From positions 620,001 to 684,000 of the forward strand of contig JAGKQI010000095.1 of NCBI GenBank assembly GCA_018806915.1: a DNA stretch of 64,000 bases, written 5' to 3'. The translations under genes and the position numbers were made by a program. Source of the DNA: Phytophthora colocasiae (taxonomy: Eukaryota > Oomycota > Peronosporomycetes > Peronosporales > Peronosporaceae). Shown here piece after piece: positions 1 to 10,051 of the stretch. Below the pieces are notes generated by a model that worked only from the letters and a program-made list of their open reading frames with translations, ran no database searches and had not been told where the DNA came from. Numbering within the stretch: the first letter of the stretch is position 1; each line of letters starts with the position of its first letter.

Positions 1-2133
1 GTCGTCAGACTCACTGTCGCTGGATGCAGATTCTTGTTCACCAGACTCCTTGAAGTCCGGGTCCTTCTGAGGTCATCCTCTGTGGACTCAGGTTCGCTGA
101 TGGGATACGGGACGTGAGCGTCCAGTGCCTCCCAGACCGGTGGCTCCACATCGTTCTTCTGAAGACGGCGCAGTTCCTCCTCAGCCATCTTGTAGTACGT
201 CTCTGGGACGTACGAGGTCCACGGAGTTTGATTTAGTTTGCGCCAGTACATCATGCTCACCAGCATTTGTACCAAGGGGCGCCCCGTGAACAGGCTGTGG
301 GCAGGCTTGTCCGTGCGAAGCCACTTCATTGCAGTCTCGTAAGCAATGCCCGCGAGCAGAGCCAAGCGCAAGTCCGGACGAACTTCCTCCCAGACGACTC
401 CAGCCGGTAACGTGGTATGAACCGCGTCCTTGGACACCGGAGACTTAGCGTTCGCCGGACGCACCGAATCGATGCCAGGCGTGTAGTTCTTGGGGCGATC
501 CTGAGGGACACGAACCTGATGTTTCCCAGAAGGCCTGTTGAGGCTTGAGCGGCGGAGAACCGGAAGATTTAGTCGACCTGGTGGGCGACCCAGACTTGTT
601 CACCTGGCGAGTGTCTGACTTCTCGGGGCCGCCAGCATGCTCACCGGAGACCGTCACAGCGTTGCCAGCACCCGTTAGATCCAGCACTTTGGCCGATTTC
701 TTGGCCTCCGCAGCTTGATTGAAGCGAACTTTCGCCAGACGCTTGGAGAAGTCAGGAATTTCCGCCTTGCGCTGATCCATCGCGGTCACGTTGATAATGG
801 TGTCCCAGTCTCCTGGAGGTGCCTTGCCTTCTTGGAAGTTCACCAGAAGCTCTCGGAGACGCACCCAGCTGCCATTCAACTCCCCGTGTTCAAACAAGTA
901 CTCCAGGAAACCCCAGGAGTCTGTGGCTGTGGTCGTGGGGCGTGCCTTCAGTAGTCGGACCTCCGCTCGAGAGTCTTCCAGGCGTTCTTCCAAGGCTGAC
1001 TTTTCGGCCTCCAGCGCATCTATCTGGTCTTGATAGTGCGACGCGAGGTTCTTGGACTCCGCATTCACACGATCTTCGATTTCACCGGCAGTACGCCGGG
1101 CGTCCAGCACTTCGTGACGCCAATACTGGCAGTTGAAGACCCACTGACGCTTGAGATCTTCAGACTCGTTCTGGATAGCGGCCGTGTCCACCAGAGATGT
1201 GTTGCCCTGGGACTCAACTTGAAGCCGAAGCCGACGGTGGGCGCCGGCCATCTGCTTCAGATAGCCGGATGTCTTGTACACCCGCTCGGCGAGACGCTGA
1301 TGAGGGAGGTGCAGGAGGATTGCCGCCAATTCCCGGAGAACATCAACGGACCCTATGTGCGCCTCCAGACTCAGGGCTGTCCACGTGAGGGACGAGCATC
1401 TGACTTTCGGTGAAGTCGGGGATAACACGCTCAAGTTCCGAGATGTCCGCCGGTGTGAAGCCTTCGAGGCCAACCAGTACACCAGGCCCACCATGGATGT
1501 TCGCGATGTGGTTGCCCACACGGAAATCCTCGGCGAGCGCTGGAACACCAACCAGAAAGGGCTGTCCCTCAGGTCTTGGCTCAGGATCCACCCAGTCGGA
1601 AGGGACGTTAGACTTCTCTTCGTCCAACGGTTGTTGCCCGGGCCCAAACAGATCGTCTACCTCGGTGGTAGAGAGGATATGTGGCCCTCTGGGGAACGAA
1701 ACTGCGACGCCAGAAGGAGGATTCGCAGAGGCAGAAGCCACAGATGTGTCCGGCATGTTCACGTGCTCATCGCCGTCAGCAGCATCAACGCCCTGCTTCG
1801 GGGCGGCGGGGCGCTAGAGCTGCCTCCAGATGACGCGGCATTGCCGCTATCATCACCTCGCGATGCCGTGGATGCCGAAGCGGGCCCAGTGCCCGAGGCG
1901 TTGCCACTAGTAGGAGCCAATGGAGAACCCATCGTTGCTGGATCTTCTTCTGAGGTGTGTGTCAGAAAGGAAATCGGGATGTGGCCGTTTGTGGGATACA
2001 ACAGTAGGCTATTTCTGAGTCCGATGGAATCAGACTGAGCGACAGGACACCAGAGACTTTGAAACCCCGGAAGTTTTGAGAGCGTCACAGCTACACTATG
2101 TTCACGGGACCTCTGACGTACTGGCCTGGCCAT
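1..2133 (-). pseudogene. LTR-proximal ORF of gypsy group A, frame-broken
   Basis: This minus-strand coding region reads away from an A-type LTR that ends at 4053. In successive frames it has a Ser/Pro/Gly-rich N-terminus (with GGSSSAP), a conserved STTEVDDLFGPG stretch, a long coiled-coil-like segment (YQDQIDALEAEKSALEERL near 1000), then a C-terminal part with LFTGRPLVQMLV and an acidic tail near the window edge. At least two frame changes are needed (near 1800 and 1370), and probably others near 460 and 60. The ORF starting at 63,626 shares the GGSSSAP and ST[TE]EVD[DR]L landmarks, so the two are the same family. No CCHC knuckle or typical Gag core is visible. It may be gag or an accessory ORF, and I do not assign a function. 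The product runs off the left edge. Confidence 0.6.
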
Positions 2134-2694
2134 GATGCTCAGTTTGGAGAAAGTTCCGCACTGACGAATTATGACCAGGAGGGGCGGTTGACACGTTGCT
2201 AATTACGATTTTTCGAGTGGATATGGACGTTACGCTGTGATGTGATTGGATATACACTGGATTGTGGGAGAAAGGGAGATGTGGGACGAGGTTATGTCCC
2301 GTGCGACAATGATGGATCTGTGGAAGAAAAGTGCTATATATATTAACCTTCACCTGTACTGCAAAGGGGCCCAAGAGATCAGAAGTGTTCCTCGGAAAAG
2401 TGCACAAACTCCGAGAGACAACAACACTCAGTCTGATCGCCGGACTTTCCCCGACGATGAGTGCCTAAAGGTTGGCACAGAAGAAGGTATCTCTGAGAGA
2501 CCTCATCCCGTTGCCGTCCTGTGTGACGATGATGGTTCAAGGAATACATGTTATACCCACAAGATACCAAGTATCGCGCACCGGACGTAGCGCACCCCGC
2601 GCATATCCCAACTGGACTTCGTGCGTTGTAGCATACGTGCTCCGCACCCTAAAAACACTCATGGATTTCTGGTATCACGCATGGAAACTCTGAT

Positions 2695-3015
2695 ATCACA
2701 CCATGAAGTCTGACGTACATGAGTCCGACGTACATGAAGTCCGACGTACATGAGTCCGACGTACATGAGTCTGACGAACATGATTCTGGCAACACAAGTC
2801 TGATGTGTCCGACTTATACAAGCAATATTCCAGACATTGCCAGTTTCCGATGAACAGACTCCGACGTACAAGACTCCGATGATCAGACCCAAGTGTCACG
2901 ACTCTGGTATTACAACTCTGATGTACATGATTCCGGAGTACATGGTTCCGATGAACATGTCTCCGACGCACATGATTCCAGACCCTGATGAACAGGATAC
3001 CAGACTCTGACACTC
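2695..3015. repeat. Degenerate short tandem repeats in group A internal region
   Basis: From about 2700 to 3010 a roughly 16-bp unit (TCCGACGTACATGAG and variants such as TCTGACGAACATGAT) is repeated, tightly at 2710-2775 and loosely afterwards. It lies between the A LTR and its ORF. The right-hand copy has a related but different repeat there (TTTTCAGAGTCTGGTATC variants, 62,830-62,900). Similar words also occur inside group A pol, for example 6520-6610 and 8700-8760. No coding function is apparent. Confidence 0.6.
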
Positions 3016-3239
3016 TGAAGTCCACCCCATACTGAAACCAAGTGTACCCAACACGACCTCACGCAATCAAGTGAAATGCAACCCACTCATCCCTGTAATG
3101 ACATCATTAAGTGTCGACTCGACAAGATCCGCTGTACCGACTACCATAGTGAGCCCAAGTGAAGATTCCTGAGTTATACTGAGACCAAGTGTATATGAGA
3201 ATATGGAAGATAGAAGACAGAGAGATACGAGATATGTAA

Positions 3240-4053
3240 CCAGAGTTCAATTTATCTTGTCACGAACAAGTCTATCTGCCTGCTGCTTCTTGTAAGTATT
3301 AGGCCACGACAAAGCTTTGAGTCGTGTGATCTCTCACCTATCAAGCCCCTTTAGGTGGAGATCAGCGTAACGTAGAGACCTGAGAGGACCCACCTATTCC
3401 ATTTACTAGTTGGGTCGTATGTCTTGTCTCTAACGGTAGCCCATTTCATCTTGTACGTTTGGACAGGTTTTGGGAGCTAGACAGTCGCTCTCAAGACGCT
3501 CGATAGACTGTTATATAACTGATAGTGTATTGGTTTATTTTTCCCTCTATATATTAGAGGGTGGTGCGCGAAAGTTACGGGAATACCAGACAGACCAGGT
3601 GTCTGGTGCACATTTCCCTAGTTGACCTGGAGAACTAGCCCACTGCTCAAGGGCCAGGAAAGAATAAGAGCAGCTACATATTTGTATATCGGAACTCTAT
3701 ATTGCGGTTATCTCGGAAGTCTAATTACTGGACTTCCCATTGTATTAATTTCTCTTTTGCCTTCAGAAATCTCTGGTGTACACAAGTGTTCACCGGAAAA
3801 CGTTCGACTCTCAAGCGCTCCTGTGAGGACCAGAAGGACATCCGACGGTCTACGCAAGGAACCCTCACTCTCACACAAACTCTCACGACCCCGGCGAGGG
3901 TCTCATTACCAAGACAACGAACCTACGAGGACAGCACAAGGTAACACACGCCCACCTTGCTGTGCGACTCTGGTATCACTACCGGTAGTCACACTTCCAG
4001 GTTCGCTGTACGCCCCTGCACCGCGGTAAAGTTGCACCGACTTCGCGACAACT
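3240..4053 (-). mobile_element. LTR of gypsy group A (left copy), inner edge approximate
   Basis: On the minus strand the sequence starts TGTCGCGAAGTCGGTG at 4053 and matches the sequence starting at 61,699 on the plus strand, including a CCCTCTA..TAGAGGG hairpin and an adjacent palindrome around ACCAGACA..TGTCTGGT. The outer edge is sharp because it interrupts an RNase H reading frame that resumes at 4054. The inner edge cannot be set by eye, since no clear CA plus primer-binding site was found. Similarity to the right copy continues, weakening, to about 3000. Whether this is the 5' or the 3' LTR is not settled. Confidence 0.65.
3543..3607. repeat. Two adjacent hairpins inside the A LTR
   Basis: CCCTCTA/TAGAGGG arms (3543-3561) surround a 5-base loop, and ACCAGACA..TGTCTGGT arms (3585-3607) follow. 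The right-hand LTR has both at 62,240-62,256 and 62,195-62,217, with a different loop (GTA) in the first. The flanks have diverged, so the stems look conserved as structures. Possible roles are an RNA stem near the transcript start or end, or protein binding; this is inference. Confidence 0.6.
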
Positions 4054-4810
4054 CCCGTATCGCTATCCAGCAAGCTCAGGGACTGATCAATTGCAATCAG
4101 CCGAACCTGCAACGGAAATTAGTCGAGTTTGAGTCTCTGAAGATCAAGTTCCAGTCTCTGAAGCTAGTGCACGTGAAGCGTGAGTTCAATCAAGCAGCGG
4201 ACTATTTGACGTCCAAGACTCTTGTCCTTGGTGAGTCCTGGCAAGTCCAAGACCCTGACGAACTGGCTCATCTGAAGCTGGTGTCCAAGATCCCAGAGAA
4301 GCTGATGAAGCCTCCCGAAGTGATGTCTTCTGAAGCCCCGGACGATGTTCACCAGACCTCTGGTGAACATGATTGTACACCGGATATGGGTGACCCAGGG
4401 CCAGAGTCTGCACCCCTGTCTCACGCTGCCAGGGTGCTTGCTGCCATCACTCGTGCACGCAATCAGGGAGAAGTAGACCTACCAGACGATGTAGAAGCTC
4501 ATGAACCCATGGGACCATTGGAGTTTCAGGAAGAACGCTGGCAGCGGATCAAAGTTCACCAGGCTCAAGATGTTCATCTGGCAGAACACATCAAGTTCCT
4601 TAAGGGTGACGTGGGAGATCTACCACGACCCCGAGTAAGGAAGCTTGCCAGGATTGCCGATGATTTCATCTTGGATTCCAGAGACGTTTTGTACCGCCTC
4701 AGCCGTGCTACCAGAGAACGTCCGAGACATGGTTGATGAACTCAGACTTGTGGTTCCCAGAGACTTGCATGCTGACATGCTGCACTATGCTCATGGGGAT
4801 TACCAGGGTG
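4054..4810 (+). pseudogene. Group A pol fragment: RNase H end to integrase zinc region
   Basis: The reading frame starts mid-domain at RIAIQQAQGLINCNQ (second RNase H). It continues through LVHVKREFNQAADYL, a linker rich in Pro/Glu, then DVLYRLSR. After a one-base frame change near 4730 it reads LVVPRDLHADMLHYAHGDYQG, the start of the integrase HHCC zinc-binding region. At its 5' end it is cut by the A LTR ending at 4053. At 4811 it is joined directly to an RT-to-RNase H segment that does not belong next to it. It is dead on both sides. Ty3/gypsy identity is clear from the domain order. Confidence 0.75.
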
Positions 4811-4811
4811 C

Positions 4812-5238
4812 TCGGTGTTGAAATGGCTCCTGTCATCCAATTCGGCTGATGGTCGGAACGTGAAGTGGGGACTGAAGTTGTCATATTGGAACCTGGAGAT
4901 TCGCCGAATCCAACGAGATGAAGACGGTCTCCCAGCTATTCTTGGAGCGGGCATCACGCCCCGTGAACACCTCGATGAGGTCTCTGAAAACCTCATCCCC
5001 GTCAAGGGGCGAGTCAAACCTCCAGCGCCCATTAGTGTGGAGATGCTAGAGGCTGACTACCGAGGTTGTGTTCTGAGTTTTGATGGTGCCGCCAAGACAT
5101 CCACTCGCCTGGGAAGCTGCGGATGTGTGCTCTGGGAGCTCCCGGGGTGGAATATCCTGGAAGCCCAAGGGTTCGCTCTGAAAGACGTCACAGTGAATGA
5201 CTCAGAATACTGTGGTTTGATCAATGGATTGAAGATGG
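4812..5238 (+). repeat. Left arm of a 427-bp inverted duplication of pol
   Basis: This segment encodes the RT-connection and RNase H part (VLKWLLSSNSADG to NDSEYCGLINGLKM) on the plus strand. It is the reverse complement of 5371-5797; coordinates pair to a constant sum of 10,609 and the ends break cleanly at 4812/5797 and 5238/5371. The two arms are separated by 132 bp of unique RNase H sequence (minus strand). Confidence 0.85.
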
Positions 5239-8200
5239 TCTTCAGAGACTCAAACTCGGCTAATTTCCGCTGCAGGTTGGGCTGATTGCAATTGATCAGT
5301 CCTTGAGCTTGCTGGATAGCGATACGGGAGTCTCCGACAACCACTAAGTCTCGGATACCACGTTCCAAAGCCATCTTCAATCCATTGATCAAACCACAGT
5401 ATTCTGAGTCATTCACTGTGACGTCTTTCAGAGCGAACCCTTGGGCTTCCAGGATATTCCACCCCGGGAGCTCCCAGAGCACACATCCGCAGCTTCCCAG
5501 GCGAGTGGATGTCTTGGCGGCACCATCAAAACTCAGAACACAACCTCGGTAGTCAGCCTCTAGCATCTCCACACTAATGGGCGCTGGAGGTTTGACTCGC
5601 CCCTTGACGGGGATGAGGTTTTCAGAGACCTCATCGAGGTGTTCACGGGGCGTGATGCCCGCTCCAAGAATAGCTGGGAGACCGTCTTCATCTCGTTGGA
5701 TTCGGCGAATCTCCAGGTTCCAATATGACAACTTCAGTCCCCACTTCACGTTCCGACCATCAGCCGAATTGGATGACAGGAGCCATTTCAACACCGAATG
5801 TCTGGTGTACACCGTGATCACGGGACTCGTGTTTACCAGAGCCCGAAAGTTCTCCAGAACCCTGAGAATCTCCTTCTCTGCGATGTGATACCGGAGTTCT
5901 GCCTCATTCAGCACACGTCCAGTGAACCGTACGGGGTGTATCACTCCATCGTACTCCTGTCCCAAGACGGCTGAAGCAGCCCACGGGTTCGCATGAGGTA
6001 TAATAACGAAAGGTCTAGTGCGATCTGGGTGTGTGAGGAGCGGTGTCGAGATAATCTTGCGCTTCAGGATCTCAAAGGCTTCCTTCGCTCGAGCCAAATC
6101 TCGACCGGCGCGAATCTGTTCATCGGACAACTCGTAGAGCACAGCAGCGATCACCGGTAAGTCTTCAATAAACTTGTTGTAGTAATTCAAACTTCCCATG
6201 AAACTCTGTACTCCCTTGAGTGTCGATGGAAACGGCAATTCTTCCACTCCTTTGACGACCTTCGGCGTGGCTTTCAGTCCTTCAGCACTGATCTCATGCG
6301 ACAGATAAGGAATCGTCAGCTTCCCAAACTCGCTCTTGGGTAGGCTCACAGAAATGTTCCAGTATCTGAGTCTGAAAAGCAAGGCGTTCAGGTCTTCACA
6401 AAGTTGATCCCAGGTGGGCGCCCCATGAACAATGTCGTCAATGTAGGAACTTCGACCGAGTACCGGTCCCAAGAAGGACGGGACTGGGATGTTCCTCTGA
6501 AAGACGGTCATTTGGTCGGTGAGCACCGGAACCTCTGGCATGTGTTCATCAGAGTTCTGAAGTTGTTCACCAGACATCAGACCATGTACATCAGAGTTCT
6601 GGGGCTCTAACTTCAGGAATTCCAACACATCAGGATCAACATTGGCCTCTTCTTCAGGTGACAATCGCACAAACCCCCACAGGCAGTTATCCAGCATAGC
6701 CTGGTACACCAGAGGGGCGTTCTTCAGACCGAAGGGCATTCTCACCCACTGGAAGTGTCCAAATGGGCAGATGAACGCTGAGATCAGCCTTGCACGCTCC
6801 GTCATTCGAATAGCCCAAAAACCACTCGCCATATCCAGACTCATAAACCACAGTGCTGCCTCAAATCCAATCAACAGATCGTCTATCAGGGGCAACGGAT
6901 AGCGCGACAACTGGTTGAAACCATTCACCACTCGATAATCAATGCACATGCGTATATCCACACCATTCTTCTTGAGAACAATCACTATTGGTGATGCCCA
7001 AGGCGAAGTCGAGTACTCAATGAGTCCGGTCTCCAGGAGCTTCTTCTGGAGTTCGTATACCTTGATCATCAGGTGAGGAGCGACGGACCTCGGACGTTGG
7101 GCAACCGGTTTAGCGTCTCCCACGTCCAAGTCACAGACCACGCCCCTTGCCGGAGCAGGTGCGGCATTGCCGTCTCCCAGAAAGATTTTCCGATGATACT
7201 TCAGGATGTCCCTGAGTTTCTTCTCCATCTCCGGCGTCGTCTTCCCGGGAACTCCGACATCAGCCTTATCGATGTCGCATTCAGGGGTCAAATCTTCCAA
7301 TTCAGGTAGCATAACCAGTTGGTCACGTAGCTGAGAGAGTAGGTCTGTTCCTTCCCGTATGTAGACACCGGGTTCCAGAACCAATTCCTCATTCGTGACT
7401 CGCATGCACCGCTCGTACTCAGCTCGGAGCTTTTCCACAGGGGTGCCTGGCATACTCTGGATTGGGATGTCCCACGAACAGTCTGTCGGATCCTCATCTC
7501 CCATGGACAGTTCATCAGAAACACTCAAGGTGACTTCCTCCTCGATAATGTTACTCGAAATTCCAGACGTGGTCTCAGAATGTTTCCGGGTCACTCTCTC
7601 TGACAGCAACTTCAAATCTCCGGTGTCCACAGCGGTATCTCGGGTCTCCTCTTCTCCGGCATCCACCCAGTCATCTGTCTGCGTAGTCACATCCAAAGCG
7701 AAACGAACTCGTTTTGTTCGTGGGACCGAAGTAGGCATCACAAACTGTACTCGAGCATTGTCCAGCCTTGGGCTCTGTAAGATCTTAGTTGGCCACGGGT
7801 ATACCAGGTGATCCACACACGGAGGTTGGGGTATCAAATCCTCCAAGTCAGCTTCAGCCTTCAAACGTCTCTTCGTTTCTGGTGACGGAGTGTTCTCCAG
7901 AATCAAAACTTCCCAGTCACGGTAAGCTGCAGAGCCTGGCCGTACGAAGCGACCATGTCGTGGGAAAAATCCATACTCCACAATCCTTGCAACGTCAGAA
8001 AATTCATTCACCCAAGTTTTCTTGTCAGAGATGTTCACCACGCGCACCGCCACAGGCCATGACCGGGCTGCATAAATCAATTGAGTCACCCAACGGTCTC
8101 CACGTCCCGTCCACACGACTTCTCGTTGTGGGTTCGTCGGACCATAATCAATGCGAACAATGAATTCTTCACCAGGTCTCAGAAGTACAGCTTCACTTGG

Positions 8201-8857
8201 TCTGATGGACCTGTTCCTGCCTATGTGATCACCAGGCTCCCAGCTGCACATCATCACCACGACTTCGTCTGGCATAGATACCAGTCCCTCACGAACGCTG
8301 ATCCTCAGACCAGCGGCGAACATGAATCCCATTCCCAATAGCACGTTTATACCTTCGCCGATATTCGCAACCCAGACATCAACAATGTAAACCACCCTCG
8401 GTCCGAGAGTCAGCTTGATTTCAGTGCTGGCACCAATGTACGTCGGAACGCCTCCCATCCCAGACACCCTTGTTTGTTTGTGTGACTTGAGCCTGAGTCC
8501 GAGCTTACGCGCAAAGTCGTAACTCAGGATGTTGATAGTCGCACCGGTGTCCAGGAGAATCTTGGTCCGATGATCATTGACAGCGCCATGTACCATAACC
8601 ACATCACGCTTTGCAGGATCAGGGTAGTGATCCTCCAACCAGCCATAACACTCTCCGTCTTTCAGACGAAACTGGACTGTGTCGTCCGGAGGCGGTTCAT
8701 TGTCCTTCGGAAAGTCCGGTGAACAGTCTCTCGGAAAGTCCGATGAACTGTCTCTCAGACGCGGAATTTCTGAAGACATGGCTGATTCTTGAGCTAAAGC
8801 GGTCATGCAATGTTGATTTTTACGTTGGGTTGTTTTCAGCTCCGGTCCTACGTACAC
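5239..8857 (-). pseudogene. pol: Group A gypsy pol: protease, RT, two RNase H domains, truncated
   Basis: A long open frame runs on the minus strand. Domains in order are: aspartic protease (LLDTGATINILS), a linker, reverse transcriptase ([17 protein letters not shown], then the YIDD active site), the element's own RNase H (HSVLKWLL connection), and a second RNase H of the archaeal-like type (VLSFDGAAKTSTRLGSC, NDSEYCGLINGL, VVGDSRIAIQQAQG). The second RNase H stops after EFESLK, where the frame enters the inverted duplication at 5238 antisense, so about 60 C-terminal residues are nonsense and integrase is absent. The 5' part continues as the gag end at 8923-9302. The true start is unclear; the frame opens at a GTG. 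Elements with an added RNase H are known in oomycetes and in plant Tat elements. Confidence 0.8.
5371..5797 (-). repeat. Right arm of the 427-bp inverted duplication
   Basis: This arm is part of the longer minus-strand pol at 5239-8857 and is probably the source copy. Together with 4812-5238 it forms a near-palindrome with a 132-bp spacer. No terminal repeat or target duplication marks the left arm as a transposon insertion, which points to a fold-back repair event. Confidence 0.85.
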
Positions 8858-8922
8858 TAGAACACATAACTCTGGGGGTGTGCCTTGCCCGGCGCGTTTC
8901 GGATCCCCATCCGACGGGCTTG

Positions 8923-9302
8923 CTAGTTTAACTGTTTCCCAGAGTCAGCCTCGTCACCCAGGAGTTTCTCCAGTAGGTGATCCGGCAGGTCCTTCAGTGT
9001 ACCTTGACGGGCTAGTTTCTTGAGGGATTCCAGAGTCTTGATGTCTTCGCATGGTCTCCCAGAGTGCACCTTTCCGCAAACCTCACACGGCGGTACTCGG
9101 CACATCCTGCTCGGGTGACCCTTCTCCTGACAACGGTCGCAGATGATGTCTCGCCAACAGTTCTCTTCTGAATGACCCGAGCGGCGACAATTCTCACAGA
9201 ACTTGTTCCAGTAGTCAGGGTTGTCCCGACGTGTATGTTGGAAGTCTTGACCTGATGATCCTCTGGGAGACCCGACGCGCGTGTTGTTCTCCGAAGAAGC
9301 AT
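8923..9302 (-). pseudogene. gag: Group A gag C-terminal end with zinc knuckles
   Basis: The minus-strand frame reads FCENCRRSGHSEENCW, then CDRCQEKGHPSRMC and CEVCGKVHSGRPC, a run of CCHC-like knuckles, and ends in a hydrophilic tail (LLGDEADSGKQLN, stop at 8923). This matches the end of the group B gag (35,258), which has the same knuckle layout. At 9302 the frame is joined to an unrelated Myb-like ORF, so the N-terminal Gag is missing. Confidence 0.7.
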
Positions 9303-9496
9303 CGCGGGAAGGCTCTTACTATCTTGCCGTAGGTGCGCTTTAGACTTTCCATCCGAAGCCGGAGCTCCTTAGACGTCCGCGTCCCATGCATCTGCCGGGG
9401 TACATATGCCCATGTAACCCGCAGGCCTTCGTCCTCGAATTGGGCAGCAATCTGCACTAGTAGCTTGTCTTCTGCGTCTGAGAACGTAGTTCGCAT
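9303..9496 (-). pseudogene. Myb/SANT-like domain fragment
   Basis: Starting from an ATG at 9496 the frame reads TTFSDAEDKLLVQIAAQFED, then VTWAYVPRQM and LRLRMESLKRTYG, ending in FPRCFF. The acidic start, three spaced Trp/Leu positions and KRTYG signature are those of the Myb-like modules seen in many oomycete transposon ORFs. It runs straight into gag sequence at 9302, so only about 65 residues are genuine. It could be the first exon of a DNA transposon gene whose remainder was replaced by the A element. Confidence 0.55.
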
Positions 9497-9985
9497 TAGC
9501 CCAATATGTTAATAATAAATCCATGTACATATCTTACCTTTCTATTGGCGGGGGCAGGGGGGGGATCCCAAATGAACGGCAGAGAGACGATCAGACAGGA
9601 TGATGAAGCTGCGCATCGATAAAAAAGGTCGTAGTTTATAAAACCGTAGCCGTAAGAAAACAAAGTGCAGTTATTGGTAGAAATTCTTTAAAGTACGTTT
9701 TTTTCTAAAAGGGCCTCTATGCGCCCTTCAATTTTTCGTACCTAAATAAAAACATACCCACCTGCACCGCAGAAGGGTTAAGACTGAATATATTAGATAC
9801 TTGTTAGCCTGGTCTGCAATTCAAACTAAAAGATATCAATAGTGAAACCTAAATAGAGGAGCCATCTCACGTGTCACCACGGTGTGTGGCACACCAAATG
9901 TATCCACTTCGGAAGAGTGACTAAGGTCGTTTCAGTGACGTACTTAACGAATTCATTGAGGTGGAAGTCAATGTGGCACACCTTC
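9497..9985. other. No gene recognised
   Basis: This AT-rich stretch contains a G-run (GGGGGCAGGGGGGGG near 9550) and short imperfect palindromes (AAGGGC..GCCCTT near 9710-9750). No coding frame, RNA gene or repeat edge is supported. Similarity to the inverted CRN copy begins at about 9985. Confidence 0.5.
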
Positions 9986-10026
9986 ATCTCCGCTTAAATA
10001 CGCTCGGAAATTCTCCCTCTTTTCTC

Positions 10027-10040
10027 TTTCATTCCACCGG
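10027..10040 (+). promoter_or_regulatory. Oomycete initiator-like element for the first CRN
   Basis: TTTCATTCCACCGG lies 12 bp upstream of the ATG at 10,052 and matches the core of the known oomycete transcription-initiator consensus (GCTCATTYYNCAWTTT). A TTAAATA box lies about 30 bp further upstream, near 9995. Confidence 0.5.
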
Positions 10041-10051
10041 CTCGAGGAAAG

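Noticed and set aside
2695..3015. Short repeats as a CRISPR or satellite centromere signal
   Set aside because: Units are degenerate, only a few copies, and confined to a retroelement leader.
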